Source of the DNA: JAFEDN01 sp963844565
GTDB lineage: Bacteria; Pseudomonadota; Gammaproteobacteria; Coxiellales; Coxiellaceae
DNA: 64,000 bases
Reading direction: 5' to 3'
Assembly: GCA_963844565.1 (NCBI GenBank)
Contig: CAWJON010000001.1
Span: 248,001-312,000 of the forward strand
Shown here in pieces: positions 36,104-44,597 of this stretch. Below the pieces are notes generated by a model. That model ran no database searches. It was given only the letters and a program-made list of their open reading frames with translations, and had not been told where the DNA came from. Every line of letters starts with the position of its first letter. The first letter of the stretch is position 1. Both the position numbers and the translations under genes were made by a program.

Positions 36104-36799
36104 ATGTGCTCTCAAATCACACAAAAACAAATAGATGTCATTTTCATTGCAGATCCTAGAATTTTGCTTATCCCCATTACTGATAATCATGAACCCCTGA
36201 TTGATTTGAAACATAAAAAAGGCATTTTATTCGGCCCTTCTCCGGAAATCCCCAACAACCAGGAATACACCCACTTACGCCAGTCTGTCTATATAAAATT
36301 AAAACAAGCTCAGGCGTTATTACCCAAAAAGTTACAACTTTGTTTGTATGAGGGTTATAGAAGCTTGCGGCTCCAAAAAATGCTTTTCGACAATCGATAT
36401 GCAAAAGTAAAAAAACAGTATCCCAATTGGTCTTCAGAGAAACTGTTTAATGAGACAACCAGACTGGTTTCACCGGTCGTTAATCTAGATGGATCCACCA
36501 ATATTCCGCCTCATTCTACCGGTGGAGCATTTGATGTGTATTTGGTTAATGAGAATGGAGAGTATATCGACATGGGTATTCATCCAAAAGATTGGATGGA
36601 GGATACCGACGGATCCCTTTCTGTAACAACCTCCGATATTATTTCCCAACAAGCACAACAAAACCGAAAAATCATGAGTGAGGTTTTATCAACGGTTGGA
36701 TTCGTCAATTACCCAACCGAATTTTGGCACTGGTCTTATGGTGATCGCTATTGGGCCTATCATAAAAAACAGTCGACTGCTATTTATGGAACAGTTTGA
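36104..36799 (+). CDS. D-alanyl-D-alanine dipeptidase (VanX/DdpX type, M15D)
   Basis: 231 residues from the ATG at 36104, chosen because AAGGA lies 8 bases upstream and a TATAAT box sits just before; a TTG-started frame beginning at 36056 would overlap that promoter. Zinc ligands are seen in HSTGGAFD (H137 and D144) and EFWHW (catalytic E206, H209), and the substrate Arg region is YEGYRSLRLQ. No signal peptide is present, so it is cytoplasmic. It hydrolyses D-Ala-D-Ala, for use of cell-wall peptides as a carbon source or for recycling. No vanH/vanA neighbours exist, so a glycopeptide-resistance role is not implied. Confidence 0.9.
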   Translation: MCSQITQKQIDVIFIADPRILLIPITDNHEPLIDLKHKKGILFGPSPEIPNNQEYTHLRQSVYIKLKQAQALLPKKLQLCLYEGYRSLRLQKMLFDNRYAKVKKQYPNWSSEKLFNETTRLVSPVVNLDGSTNIPPHSTGGAFDVYLVNENGEYIDMGIHPKDWMEDTDGSLSVTTSDIISQQAQQNRKIMSEVLSTVGFVNYPTEFWHWSYGDRYWAYHKKQSTAIYGTV

Positions 36800-36933
36800 T
36801 GATCGCCATAAATATTAAATATTAAAATAATTATTTTTCGCAAAAAATCCTATCCTGATGAGGGATCTGCACTTGCATTATGAACTTCAAGTTTGATAGA
36901 TTGCGGAAGACTCAGTGACCCATATGGATAACT

Positions 36934-37956
36934 ATGATTTTTGATAAAGAAAATCGTCATTATACCCTTAACGGTATTTTGTTTGTGGTTTTGTTCGCTT
37001 TTGCCGCCATGTATATCGGGGAAATGCCCTGGCTGCATAAAATCGGTTTAGGCCCGTTGGTCATCGCTATGGTCTTTGGGATTATTTACAGTAATACCTT
37101 ACAACGAAGGTTGCCACTCGACTGGATGCCTGGCATTGAGTTTGTATCGCGCAAAGTTTTACGTGTCGCCATCGTTTTTTATGGATTCCGCATTACCTTC
37201 CAAGAAGTTAAATTTGTCGGCATTGATGCTTTTTTAATTGATTGCATTGTAGTCGTTTTTACTTTGTTACTGGGATACATCGTCGGAGTGCGATTTTTAA
37301 AACTTGATAAAAAAGTGGCATTGCTGATCAGCGCAGGCGCGGCTATTTGTGGAGTTGCGGCTATTTTAGCTGTTGAGGAAGTCATCAAAAGCGACAAAAA
37401 CCAAACAACGGCTGCCATTGGTACAGTTATATTGTTCAGCACCATTTCAATGTTTTTTTATCCTTTCTTACAACATCTGGGTCTACTCGGATTTACTCAA
37501 ACTGAATACGGGCTGTTTGTTGGCGCCACGGTACATGAATTAGGGCAAGCACTGGTGGCAGGCGTACATTTGGGTCCAAAGGCAGGAAACATTGCTCTAA
37601 TTGTTAAAATGACGCGTATACTTATGCTGGCCCCGGTTTTAATCATTATTTCTACCTTGAAAGTTCGTGGCAGACAAAAAAGTGAAAATATAAAAACTTT
37701 GGTGCCCTGGTTTGCGGTTTTTTTCGTTGTGGTGGTTGGATTTAATTCGTTGGATTTGCTGCCGGAAAAAATGGTTGAACTCATCAATCATTTCGATACC
37801 TTTTTACTCACTATGGTGATGGTCGCTGTAGGCATTGAAGCTAATTTAAAGAAAATACAAGAAATCGGTTTAAAAGCTCTCTATTTAGGTACCGGGCTAT
37901 TTGTTTGGCTGATGGTCAGCGTTTACTTATTGGTTTATTTCTCACCGATTGACTAA
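36934..37956 (+). CDS. YeiH/UPF0324 family putative sulfate exporter
   Basis: 340 residues with 9-11 predicted membrane helices. The family signatures GPLVIAMVFGIIYSN, RVAIVFYGFRITFQEV, SAGAAICGVAAILAVEEVIKS and ATVHELGQALVAG are present. The family is annotated as putative sulfate permease/exporter on genomic grounds only. The gene stands alone and has no obvious Shine-Dalgarno. It is convergent with the kinase fusion gene, 1 base apart. Confidence 0.88.
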   Translation: MIFDKENRHYTLNGILFVVLFAFAAMYIGEMPWLHKIGLGPLVIAMVFGIIYSNTLQRRLPLDWMPGIEFVSRKVLRVAIVFYGFRITFQEVKFVGIDAFLIDCIVVVFTLLLGYIVGVRFLKLDKKVALLISAGAAICGVAAILAVEEVIKSDKNQTTAAIGTVILFSTISMFFYPFLQHLGLLGFTQTEYGLFVGATVHELGQALVAGVHLGPKAGNIALIVKMTRILMLAPVLIIISTLKVRGRQKSENIKTLVPWFAVFFVVVVGFNSLDLLPEKMVELINHFDTFLLTMVMVAVGIEANLKKIQEIGLKALYLGTGLFVWLMVSVYLLVYFSPID

Positions 37957-37957
37957 C

Positions 37958-40840
37958 TCAACTCAGTGCAAATACACTGGTGATCTCTGCTTGCGTTTCC
38001 TGAAGACCAGGAGGCAAAAGATCAATTTTTTTAGCAATATCTATAATTTTTTCTAACTGACCATTCTGTGTGGCTTCAACTTCTAATGGGGTAAGGTCCG
38101 GCTTCTCGCCATATTTAAAATATCTATAGAGTTTTTCAACCACAGCTTTTTTGACTGGTTTCTGTCGAGCGGCAGAGAGTTTTGCAAAAAATCCACAAAA
38201 ACTATTATTGGTAGTTAAACCAGATTTTACTTCTGCTTGTATATTTTCTCGATAGTTTAAAAACTTTCTTATAAAATCAATTTTTTCTGATTTATGTTCT
38301 ATTTTATTTACGAGATTTCTTTTTTCTGCCTCAACTAAACTTTTCAAACTGTGAAAAGAATTTTGATAATTTTTTATAAGCTCAGAATTATTTTCTAAAC
38401 AATCTGTTTGAATCAATTGGTCAAATAAATTATCAAAATGTGCTTTTCTGCATAAGAGTTCACTTTTTAAATTTTTTAAATAATCCCGATTATCCCCATC
38501 TACATTTATTAACAGCTCTATTTCTTCGAGGAATGTTTGTAGATTTTTTACCAGTTTTTGCCCATGGAGAAATAATTTCACCATTTTCTTCCCAGGAAAT
38601 TCAGCTTCTAAAAGAGTGTCAAAAAATCGAATAAAATCGGTACTATCAAATCTTACTTTACCACTCTTCGTTAAAAGCTGACTGAAACTTTCCTTTAATA
38701 TTAAAACTAAATTCTTAGCTTCTACTATTTCTTGTTCTTCTTTATTGCCAAATCTTTTAAGCCAGCTCTCACAAAGTTCTAAAAGCGTTATAGCTAGCGA
38801 AGACACATCATCTTTATCAGAAAATTTAACACTAGAACCTCCAGTTGTTATTGCTTTTGATAACTCCGGTGAAAGATATTCTGGAGTGTATTCCATTAGC
38901 AAAATATCAATAACGCTCGTTAAAGAGTAGGACTCCTCCGCACTGCCATAATCACAAACTTTCGAAAAGTAAAAATTTCCTTGTTTAAAATAAAGAATAT
39001 TCGGCGGTTTAACATCTTTATGCAGATAATTAGATCTATGCGTGTCCTGAAGACCTAAGGCCGCCGTATAGCAAAGCAGAAACATATTAAAAAATTCTTT
39101 TGGCGGTCCCTCTTTTGAATTGATAAGTTCATGTAAACTTCCAGTCGCTCGCTCACTATTAAAGGACTGTTTCTGTTTCTCGTCCTCATTATCCTCGAAT
39201 TCAGCGGCGGGCTCTAATTGAAGAACATGATTTGAATTAATATTTTGAGATATTTTGCTTTCTTTAACTACATCTTTGGTTTTATCGGGATTTTCTTCAT
39301 CATTAATCACGGTGGCGTTGGTGTAATCCAGCCATTGGCCATTGATAAAACGTAAACTGTCTGTAACGGTTTTATAAGTGCCTATTCTTGGAGTTTCTTT
39401 TAACATGACATCCAGAGCCCAACCTTTTTCGGTATGGGTAATCTCAATGTCATAAGGTAAAAGTGAGTCGCTTTCTGGAATACGTAGCGATTCGCCTATG
39501 CTTAGGCCAGCCAATATATCTTGTTTATCTCGGATATATTTTAAGATATTTTTCTTATACTCTTGACTATTATTATCTTCTTTTTTTTCATCTACAACTA
39601 AAGAAACCCCAAAATCCTGTAAAAACCTAATAAATGAATTATCTTCTTTGCCGATGAATTCATCTCGGATCTTTTCTAGCCCATCTGCAATTTTCTTACA
39701 TCGAATTTTTAGCCAGACTAAGTCTATTGTCTCTATTTCAACTTCAGTGATTCCTTCTACCCATACCTCAATTTTATTAACCGCTTGGTGTAAAGGACTT
39801 TTGGCTTCAATTAACTGCTTAAGTTCATCAATTTTTTTTCTTGCAAAAAGGCAACAGCCATCTCTAATTAGTCTTTTTTCTTCAACTTCAATAGTCTGTT
39901 CTATTCTTTTATCAATAGTGTCGAAAATACCTCGAACAAGCTGTTTTTCCGCGCCATCAGTTTTACCCTGCAAATCTGGAAAATGAATAAAATTCTTCTG
40001 GTGTTTTTCATCTAAATACTTAAAATGGCTATTTTTCTCATCGTCGACCAGAATTGAAGCTAGCACCCCTCGCTCTTTATGCCACTCTTCTCTTTCAGCA
40101 GCCGCCATCACTGCGCCTTTAGAAGCAACTGTCGCAAAATGAAAAGGAGGAATTTCTTTTATGTCGTGATAATTTTCTTTCTCCCCCTTGAGATAGATGC
40201 CTCCGTGATCAATTTCATATTCCTCAGAGAACGAATCCATTTCCCAAAAATTTTTTTCTTTTAATCTGCAATGACTTTGGCTCAGTAATGTAGCATCATG
40301 CACCGCTTTAAAATGTTCTCGTTTCTCTACATTTTTATTGTCTCGAAAAAAATCTTGTACAGAGTCTTTTGTGTTAAATTGATTAAGTACAGTTAATAAT
40401 TTAGAATCTCTTTTCAAATAAATAGCGCTAGCCGAAGAATTGGTAGCATACAATTTAGGGGGATTTGTTTTGGTCCAAATGTAACTATTGGGTGGGAGTG
40501 GTTGTTCATCAATAGAATTCCTGATATAAATTTCCGAAAAATGGTGACCAAAACTACATCGTTCAGTCGTTTCTCCAGTCTTATTATCAATGTTCCTGAG
40601 CCCAAGTTGTTGACTGATTAGTATAGAATCTTCGCTTATTTTCGCCCTTCTGGTTAGAACTCGAAACTGGATATTAACCTTACCTTTATATTTTTCGCGC
40701 AACTTCCTCATTCCGCTCTGCCAAATGAGAAAATTACCATGATATCTATCTTGATCTTTGTGTCTTAAGGTTCCATCAATATCTAAATGGATAAATACAA
40801 CCGGAAGGTTATTTTCGCTGGCCTCTATTCGTCTACTCAT
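37958..40840 (-). CDS. HAD hydrolase-like + protein kinase-like fusion, candidate secreted effector
   Basis: 960 residues, no signal peptide or membrane segment. Residues about 14-290 carry all four HAD-superfamily motifs in order: I, D20-x-D22-G-T (HLDIDGTL); II, T63 (RVLTRR); III, K241 (TVASKGAV); IV, D266-D267 (ILVDDEKN). Residues about 560-700 carry a kinase C-lobe: catalytic loop H607-K-D609..K611..N614 (LHKDVKPPNILY), D630-Y-G632 in place of DFG, an APE-like SPE (657-659), and D678 in DDVSSLAITLLEL. The region before (TGSLHELI, 565-572) looks like a kinase hinge, but the glycine loop and VAIK lysine were not identified. About 260 C-terminal residues are helical and charged. Fusions of this kind are typical of Dot/Icm-type effectors in Legionella and Coxiella; secretion is an inference. 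The start lacks a Shine-Dalgarno and follows a heptamer repeat. Confidence 0.85.
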   Translation of the reverse strand: MSRRIEASENNLPVVFIHLDIDGTLRHKDQDRYHGNFLIWQSGMRKLREKYKGKVNIQFRVLTRRAKISEDSILISQQLGLRNIDNKTGETTERCSFGHHFSEIYIRNSIDEQPLPPNSYIWTKTNPPKLYATNSSASAIYLKRDSKLLTVLNQFNTKDSVQDFFRDNKNVEKREHFKAVHDATLLSQSHCRLKEKNFWEMDSFSEEYEIDHGGIYLKGEKENYHDIKEIPPFHFATVASKGAVMAAAEREEWHKERGVLASILVDDEKNSHFKYLDEKHQKNFIHFPDLQGKTDGAEKQLVRGIFDTIDKRIEQTIEVEEKRLIRDGCCLFARKKIDELKQLIEAKSPLHQAVNKIEVWVEGITEVEIETIDLVWLKIRCKKIADGLEKIRDEFIGKEDNSFIRFLQDFGVSLVVDEKKEDNNSQEYKKNILKYIRDKQDILAGLSIGESLRIPESDSLLPYDIEITHTEKGWALDVMLKETPRIGTYKTVTDSLRFINGQWLDYTNATVINDEENPDKTKDVVKESKISQNINSNHVLQLEPAAEFEDNEDEKQKQSFNSERATGSLHELINSKEGPPKEFFNMFLLCYTAALGLQDTHRSNYLHKDVKPPNILYFKQGNFYFSKVCDYGSAEESYSLTSVIDILLMEYTPEYLSPELSKAITTGGSSVKFSDKDDVSSLAITLLELCESWLKRFGNKEEQEIVEAKNLVLILKESFSQLLTKSGKVRFDSTDFIRFFDTLLEAEFPGKKMVKLFLHGQKLVKNLQTFLEEIELLINVDGDNRDYLKNLKSELLCRKAHFDNLFDQLIQTDCLENNSELIKNYQNSFHSLKSLVEAEKRNLVNKIEHKSEKIDFIRKFLNYRENIQAEVKSGLTTNNSFCGFFAKLSAARQKPVKKAVVEKLYRYFKYGEKPDLTPLEVEATQNGQLEKIIDIAKKIDLLPPGLQETQAEITSVFALS

Positions 40841-40853
40841 TATTTTTTATCTT

Positions 40854-40874
40854 TTATCGTTTATCGTTTATCGT
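40854..40874 (-). repeat. Three tandem heptamers in the leader of the kinase-fusion gene
   Basis: TTATCGT occurs three times in a row (minus strand ACGATAA), ending 14 bases before the ATG of the 960-residue gene. The leader has no recognisable Shine-Dalgarno. A change in copy number would change leader length but not the reading frame. Confidence 0.75.
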
Positions 40875-40910
40875 TTTAAGTTTTTTTACCCTTCTTATTA
40901 TCTCTCAATA

Positions 40911-40930
40911 AAATTAAGACAAAATTAAAA
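40911..40930 (-). promoter_or_regulatory. PmrA-like box and promoter of the kinase-fusion gene
   Basis: On the minus strand the sequence reads TTTTAATTTTGTCTTAATTT: two TTAAT half-sites with TTAA-N7-TTAA spacing, close to the cTTAATatT-N2-cTTAAT pattern known for PmrA in Legionella and Coxiella. A GATAAT -10 hexamer begins 11 bases beyond the second TTAA (40902-40897), placing the box over the -35 position. The presence of PmrA in this organism is assumed, not seen. Confidence 0.55.
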
Positions 40931-40935
40931 CACGA

Positions 40936-40952
40936 TTTAAGAATTTCTTAAG
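40936..40952. promoter_or_regulatory. Palindromic TTAA-N7-TTAA site between divergent genes
   Basis: TTTAAGAATTTCTTAAG has the same TTAA-N7-TTAA spacing as a PmrA box and is also a near-perfect palindrome, so it could serve either direction. For the plus-strand gene at 41020 a weak TAAGAT -10 follows about 10 bases later. Confidence 0.4.
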
Positions 40953-41019
40953 CAAAAGCTAAGATTTATTTAATTTATACCGGTTAATCTGATATCAAAT
41001 GAACAAAAAGGAAAAAAAT

Positions 41020-41220
41020 ATGACTTCAACAAATAGAATGAGTAACTTTAAACGTATGGTTGAATTATTGGCTCAAGGCGGGAAATTGTTAACCACTGAG
41101 GGTAAATTGATGGCAATGGCGATCGATCCTGCCAAAGAGTTTATAGCCCAAAGCCAAAAGTCAATTAATACAAAAGTGAGGTTGGTTTTAAAGCCCTCGA
41201 AAAGATACACACCGCATTAA
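41020..41220 (+). CDS. Small basic protein of unknown function
   Basis: 66 residues from the ATG at 41020, chosen because AAGGA lies 7 bases upstream; a longer frame from 40999 is less likely. The sequence (TSTNRMSNFKRMVELLAQGGKLL...) is basic, with a short amphipathic helix and no hydrophobic signal. No family is recognised. It is divergent from the kinase-fusion gene and may share its regulatory region; it ends 5 bases from the convergent gyrB stop. Coding status is supported by the ribosome-binding site only. Confidence 0.55.
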   Translation: MTSTNRMSNFKRMVELLAQGGKLLTTEGKLMAMAIDPAKEFIAQSQKSINTKVRLVLKPSKRYTPH

Positions 41221-41225
41221 GAATG

Positions 41226-43661
41226 TTATACGTCGATATTCTCGGCGCTTAAGGCGTTTGCTTCGATAAAGGCGCGTCTGGGCTCAACTTGATCGCCCAT
41301 TAGTGTGGTGAAGATTTCATCTGCCCCAACCGCGTCTTCGATATTGACTTTGAGTAACCGTCGGAACTGCGGGTCCATGGTGGTATCCCACAACTGATCA
41401 GGGTTCATTTCTCCCAACCCTTTGTAACGAGAGATTACCAGCCCTTTTTTACCTTCTTCCAGCAGCCATTGATAGACTTGATGAAATTGGGTGACTGCTA
41501 GACGTTTTTCTCCGCGGCTAACATAAGCGTCTGGCTCTAACAAGCCCCTAATGCCAAGGCGGGCGTCCAGAATATTTTTATAATCATTGGAATTAAATAA
41601 TTCTGCCTTTAAAACAATCTCTTTACTAAAACCATGGTTTTTGACGGTTATTTTAGGAAGATAGAGTTTTTGAATATCATCGGTTTTAAGATCTGCTTCA
41701 TAATAAATGCCTGGTTCTTTCGCCAGCCCGACAATATATTTTTGCAAATCCGTTATCCATTGCAACATGAAATTTGGGTCACGCAATTGGGAGAATCCTA
41801 GGGGCGGCAACACGAGAAAAGCTTCCAGAACCATTCTTGGGTAAATTCTAGATAATCTGGCGATACTTTGTAAGGCCCGGCGATAATTTAAAACCAAAGT
41901 TTCTAAAGCGAGGCCAGGAATGGCTGGCGCTTCTGCATTAGGGTGCAACTCGGCACTTTCCAAGGCTAGCTGCAGTAGGTAATTATTCAACGATTCTTCA
42001 TCTTTGACGTAGGTTTCCTGTTTTCCTCTTTTTACTTTAAAGAGAGGCGGTTGAGCGATGTAAATATGTCCTCGATCAATCAATTCAGGCATTTGGCGAT
42101 AGAAAAAAGTGAGCAGCAAGGTGCGAATATGCGATCCATCAACGTCGGCGTCGGTCATGATAATAATCCGATGATATCGCAGTTTATCGGGATTGTATTC
42201 TTCTCGGCCAATGCCACAACCCAGAGCGGTGATGAGTGTGCCGACTTCAATGGAAGCAATCATTTTATCAAAGCGTGCTTTCTCCACGTTCAATATCTTG
42301 CCTTTGAGCGGTAAAATAGCTTGGATGCGTCGGTCTCGCGCCTGTTTGGCGGACCCACCTGCCGAATCGCCTTCTACTAGGAATATTTCACATAAGGCTG
42401 GATCTTTTTCCTGACAATCAGCCAACTTCCCAGGAAGCCCGGCAATATCCAAAACGTTTTTGCGGCGGGTCATATCTCGAGCTTTCCGAGCCGCTTCGCG
42501 CGCACGTGCAGCGTCGATCATTTTCATCACGATCGCTTTTGCCTGAGATGGATTTTCTAATAAAAATTCGTGTAACTTATTCGCGACACATGACTCAACA
42601 GCAGGTTTAACTTCGGAAGAAACCAGTTTATCTTTGGTTTGTGAAGAGAATTTCGGATCGGGAACTTTAACGGATAATACAGCGGTTAATCCCTCGCGGG
42701 CGTCATCACCGATGGTGTCTACCTTTGCCTTTTTGGCGAAACCTTCTTTTTCAATGTAACCGTTCAAGGTACGAGTTAAAGCCCCGCGCAACCCGGCTAA
42801 ATGGGTGCCACCATCTTTTTGTGGAATATTGTTGGTAAAACAAAGCATGGTTTCCTGAAAACCATCGTTCCATTGAATCGCCAGCTCAACCACGATGTCA
42901 TCTTTTTCTTGAATAAAATAAAACACCTCCGGATGAATTGGCGTTTTATTGCGATTTAAATGTTGAACAAAGGCTTTTATTCCCCCTTCATACTGGAATA
43001 TATCCTTTTTCCCCGTTGCCTCTTCAACCAACTCAATGGTCACGCCAGAATTAAGAAAAGAAAGTTCCCGCAGGCGTTTTACGAGTATTTCATAATGAAA
43101 TTCGATGTTGGTGAATATCTGTGAGCTGGGTTTGAATCTAACTTCTGTGCCTGTCTCCAGGCTTTCTCCAGCGACAGCCAGCGGTGCTTCTGGGACACCC
43201 ATTTTATAGTGTTGATAAAATACGTTTCCGTGTTGATAAATAGTTAAGTATAAATCTTCTGACAAGGCGTTAACGACTGAAACGCCTACGCCGTGGAGCC
43301 CACCAGATACTTTATAAGACTTTTTATCAAATTTTCCGCCCGCATGCAGGATGGTCATGATCACTTCGGCCGCTGAACAACCTTCCTCTTCATGAATATC
43401 GGTTGGAATGCCGCGGCCATTATCGCGAACGGATACAGTGTTATCTTGGTGAAGAATGACCGTAATTTTTGTGCAATAACCAGCTAAAGCTTCATCGATG
43501 GCGTTATCAACAACTTCAAAAACCATATGGTGAAGACCAGAACCATCATCCGTATCGCCGATATACATCCCAGGACGTTTACGAACAGCGTCAAGTCCTT
43601 TAAGTACTTGAATACTTGTAGAATCATAAGCGTCTGATTGAGGCGAAACAGGTTTTTCCAT
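41226..43661 (-). CDS. gyrB: DNA gyrase subunit B
   Basis: 811 residues from the ATG at 43661 (MEKPVSPQSDAYDSTSIQVLKGLDAVRKRPGMYIGD); a GTG six codons upstream has no ribosome-binding site. The GHKL ATPase motifs (EVVDNAIDEALAG, RDNGRGIP, GGLHGVGVSVVNALS), the TOPRIM motifs EGDSAGG and DADVDG, and the C-terminal QLWDTTMDP are intact. Length and the gamma/beta-type insert within the TOPRIM region are as in other gammaproteobacterial GyrB. It normally follows recF directly; here 4 kb of other DNA intervenes. Confidence 0.97.
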   Translation of the reverse strand: MEKPVSPQSDAYDSTSIQVLKGLDAVRKRPGMYIGDTDDGSGLHHMVFEVVDNAIDEALAGYCTKITVILHQDNTVSVRDNGRGIPTDIHEEEGCSAAEVIMTILHAGGKFDKKSYKVSGGLHGVGVSVVNALSEDLYLTIYQHGNVFYQHYKMGVPEAPLAVAGESLETGTEVRFKPSSQIFTNIEFHYEILVKRLRELSFLNSGVTIELVEEATGKKDIFQYEGGIKAFVQHLNRNKTPIHPEVFYFIQEKDDIVVELAIQWNDGFQETMLCFTNNIPQKDGGTHLAGLRGALTRTLNGYIEKEGFAKKAKVDTIGDDAREGLTAVLSVKVPDPKFSSQTKDKLVSSEVKPAVESCVANKLHEFLLENPSQAKAIVMKMIDAARAREAARKARDMTRRKNVLDIAGLPGKLADCQEKDPALCEIFLVEGDSAGGSAKQARDRRIQAILPLKGKILNVEKARFDKMIASIEVGTLITALGCGIGREEYNPDKLRYHRIIIMTDADVDGSHIRTLLLTFFYRQMPELIDRGHIYIAQPPLFKVKRGKQETYVKDEESLNNYLLQLALESAELHPNAEAPAIPGLALETLVLNYRRALQSIARLSRIYPRMVLEAFLVLPPLGFSQLRDPNFMLQWITDLQKYIVGLAKEPGIYYEADLKTDDIQKLYLPKITVKNHGFSKEIVLKAELFNSNDYKNILDARLGIRGLLEPDAYVSRGEKRLAVTQFHQVYQWLLEEGKKGLVISRYKGLGEMNPDQLWDTTMDPQFRRLLKVNIEDAVGADEIFTTLMGDQVEPRRAFIEANALSAENIDV

Positions 43662-43842
43662 AGAAAAGTATTTTATCACAGCTTAAGTATAAAAGCAGCT
43701 TAAAGCAGCATTTTATTATATCCTCGCATCGGGAAAAGATTTTTATAAAAATCATATTTTGAAGGGTGGTTTATTCTTGCCATTCAATGAATTATAATTC
43801 GCTAACAATCGCTGTTATTATCCAAAAATAGGCCTCTCCTTC

Positions 43843-44595
43843 ATGTCCACTGTCCCTGATATTTTTATTAAAAATCTCTCTTTGAGTTACCATCACAAAA
43901 ATTTATTCGAACAATTTTCAATATTTTTTCCAGCAGGACGTTGGACCGGTTTGCTGGGGACGAGCGGCGTCGGGAAAAGCACTATTTTGCGTTTGTTGGC
44001 CGGGCTTCCTGCTGGTACAGATCAAAAATTACCATCTACCGCCATCTTTACTTCCGACCATATTTCTCTGGAGAGTCGAGTGGCCTATATGAGCCAACAT
44101 GATTCTCTCATGCCTTGGTTATCGGTTTTAGACAACGTCTTATTGGGGTATCGGCTTCGAGGTCAAACCATCGATTCCATTCAAAAGCAAAAAGCGATTC
44201 ATCTTTTAGAACAGTGCGGACTCGAACACGTGGAGCATTTGTTTCCCGAACAATTATCTGGTGGCATGAAACAAAGAGTAGCCTTAGTCAGAACATTATT
44301 AGAAGAGCGGCCTATCATTCTTATGGATGAGCCTTTCGCCGCGGTAGATATGATAACCCGATTAAAACTCCAAGATTTATCTGCCCAATTATTAAAGGAA
44401 AAAACGGTGGTGATCGTCACGCATGATCCTCTGGAGGCGTTGAGATTATGTGATCAAATTTACGTTTTACACGGCCAACCTGCCACTTCAAGCGAGCCCA
44501 TTTATCCACAAGGAATCATTCCTCGTAATTTACAAGACCCCGAACTCTTAAAGCTCCAAGGACATTTGTTATTTTTACTGTCGACAAAAAATTAA
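43843..44595 (+). CDS. ABC importer ATP-binding protein (ThiZ-like)
   Basis: 250 residues, one nucleotide-binding domain: Walker A GTSGVGKST, Q-loop YMSQHDSLMPWLSVLDNV, signature LSGGMKQRVAL, Walker B IILMDEPFAAVD, switch His VTHDPLEA. It belongs to the SsuB/TauB/ThiZ group. With the permease and NMT1-type binding protein downstream it forms an import system probably for a pyrimidine precursor of thiamine. No TPP-riboswitch-like sequence was seen in the 180 bases upstream. Confidence 0.88.
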   Translation: MSTVPDIFIKNLSLSYHHKNLFEQFSIFFPAGRWTGLLGTSGVGKSTILRLLAGLPAGTDQKLPSTAIFTSDHISLESRVAYMSQHDSLMPWLSVLDNVLLGYRLRGQTIDSIQKQKAIHLLEQCGLEHVEHLFPEQLSGGMKQRVALVRTLLEERPIILMDEPFAAVDMITRLKLQDLSAQLLKEKTVVIVTHDPLEALRLCDQIYVLHGQPATSSEPIYPQGIIPRNLQDPELLKLQGHLLFLLSTKN

Positions 44596-44597
44596 GT

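Noticed and set aside
36104..36799. Vancomycin-resistance role for the VanX-type dipeptidase
   Set aside because: No vanH, vanA/B or vanRS neighbours are present, and Gram-negative relatives use such enzymes for D-Ala-D-Ala metabolism.
43680..43842. Possible TPP riboswitch before the ThiZ-like gene
   Set aside because: The conserved CUGAGA and related pairing elements could not be found; only AT-rich sequence with two CAGCTTAA motifs is present.
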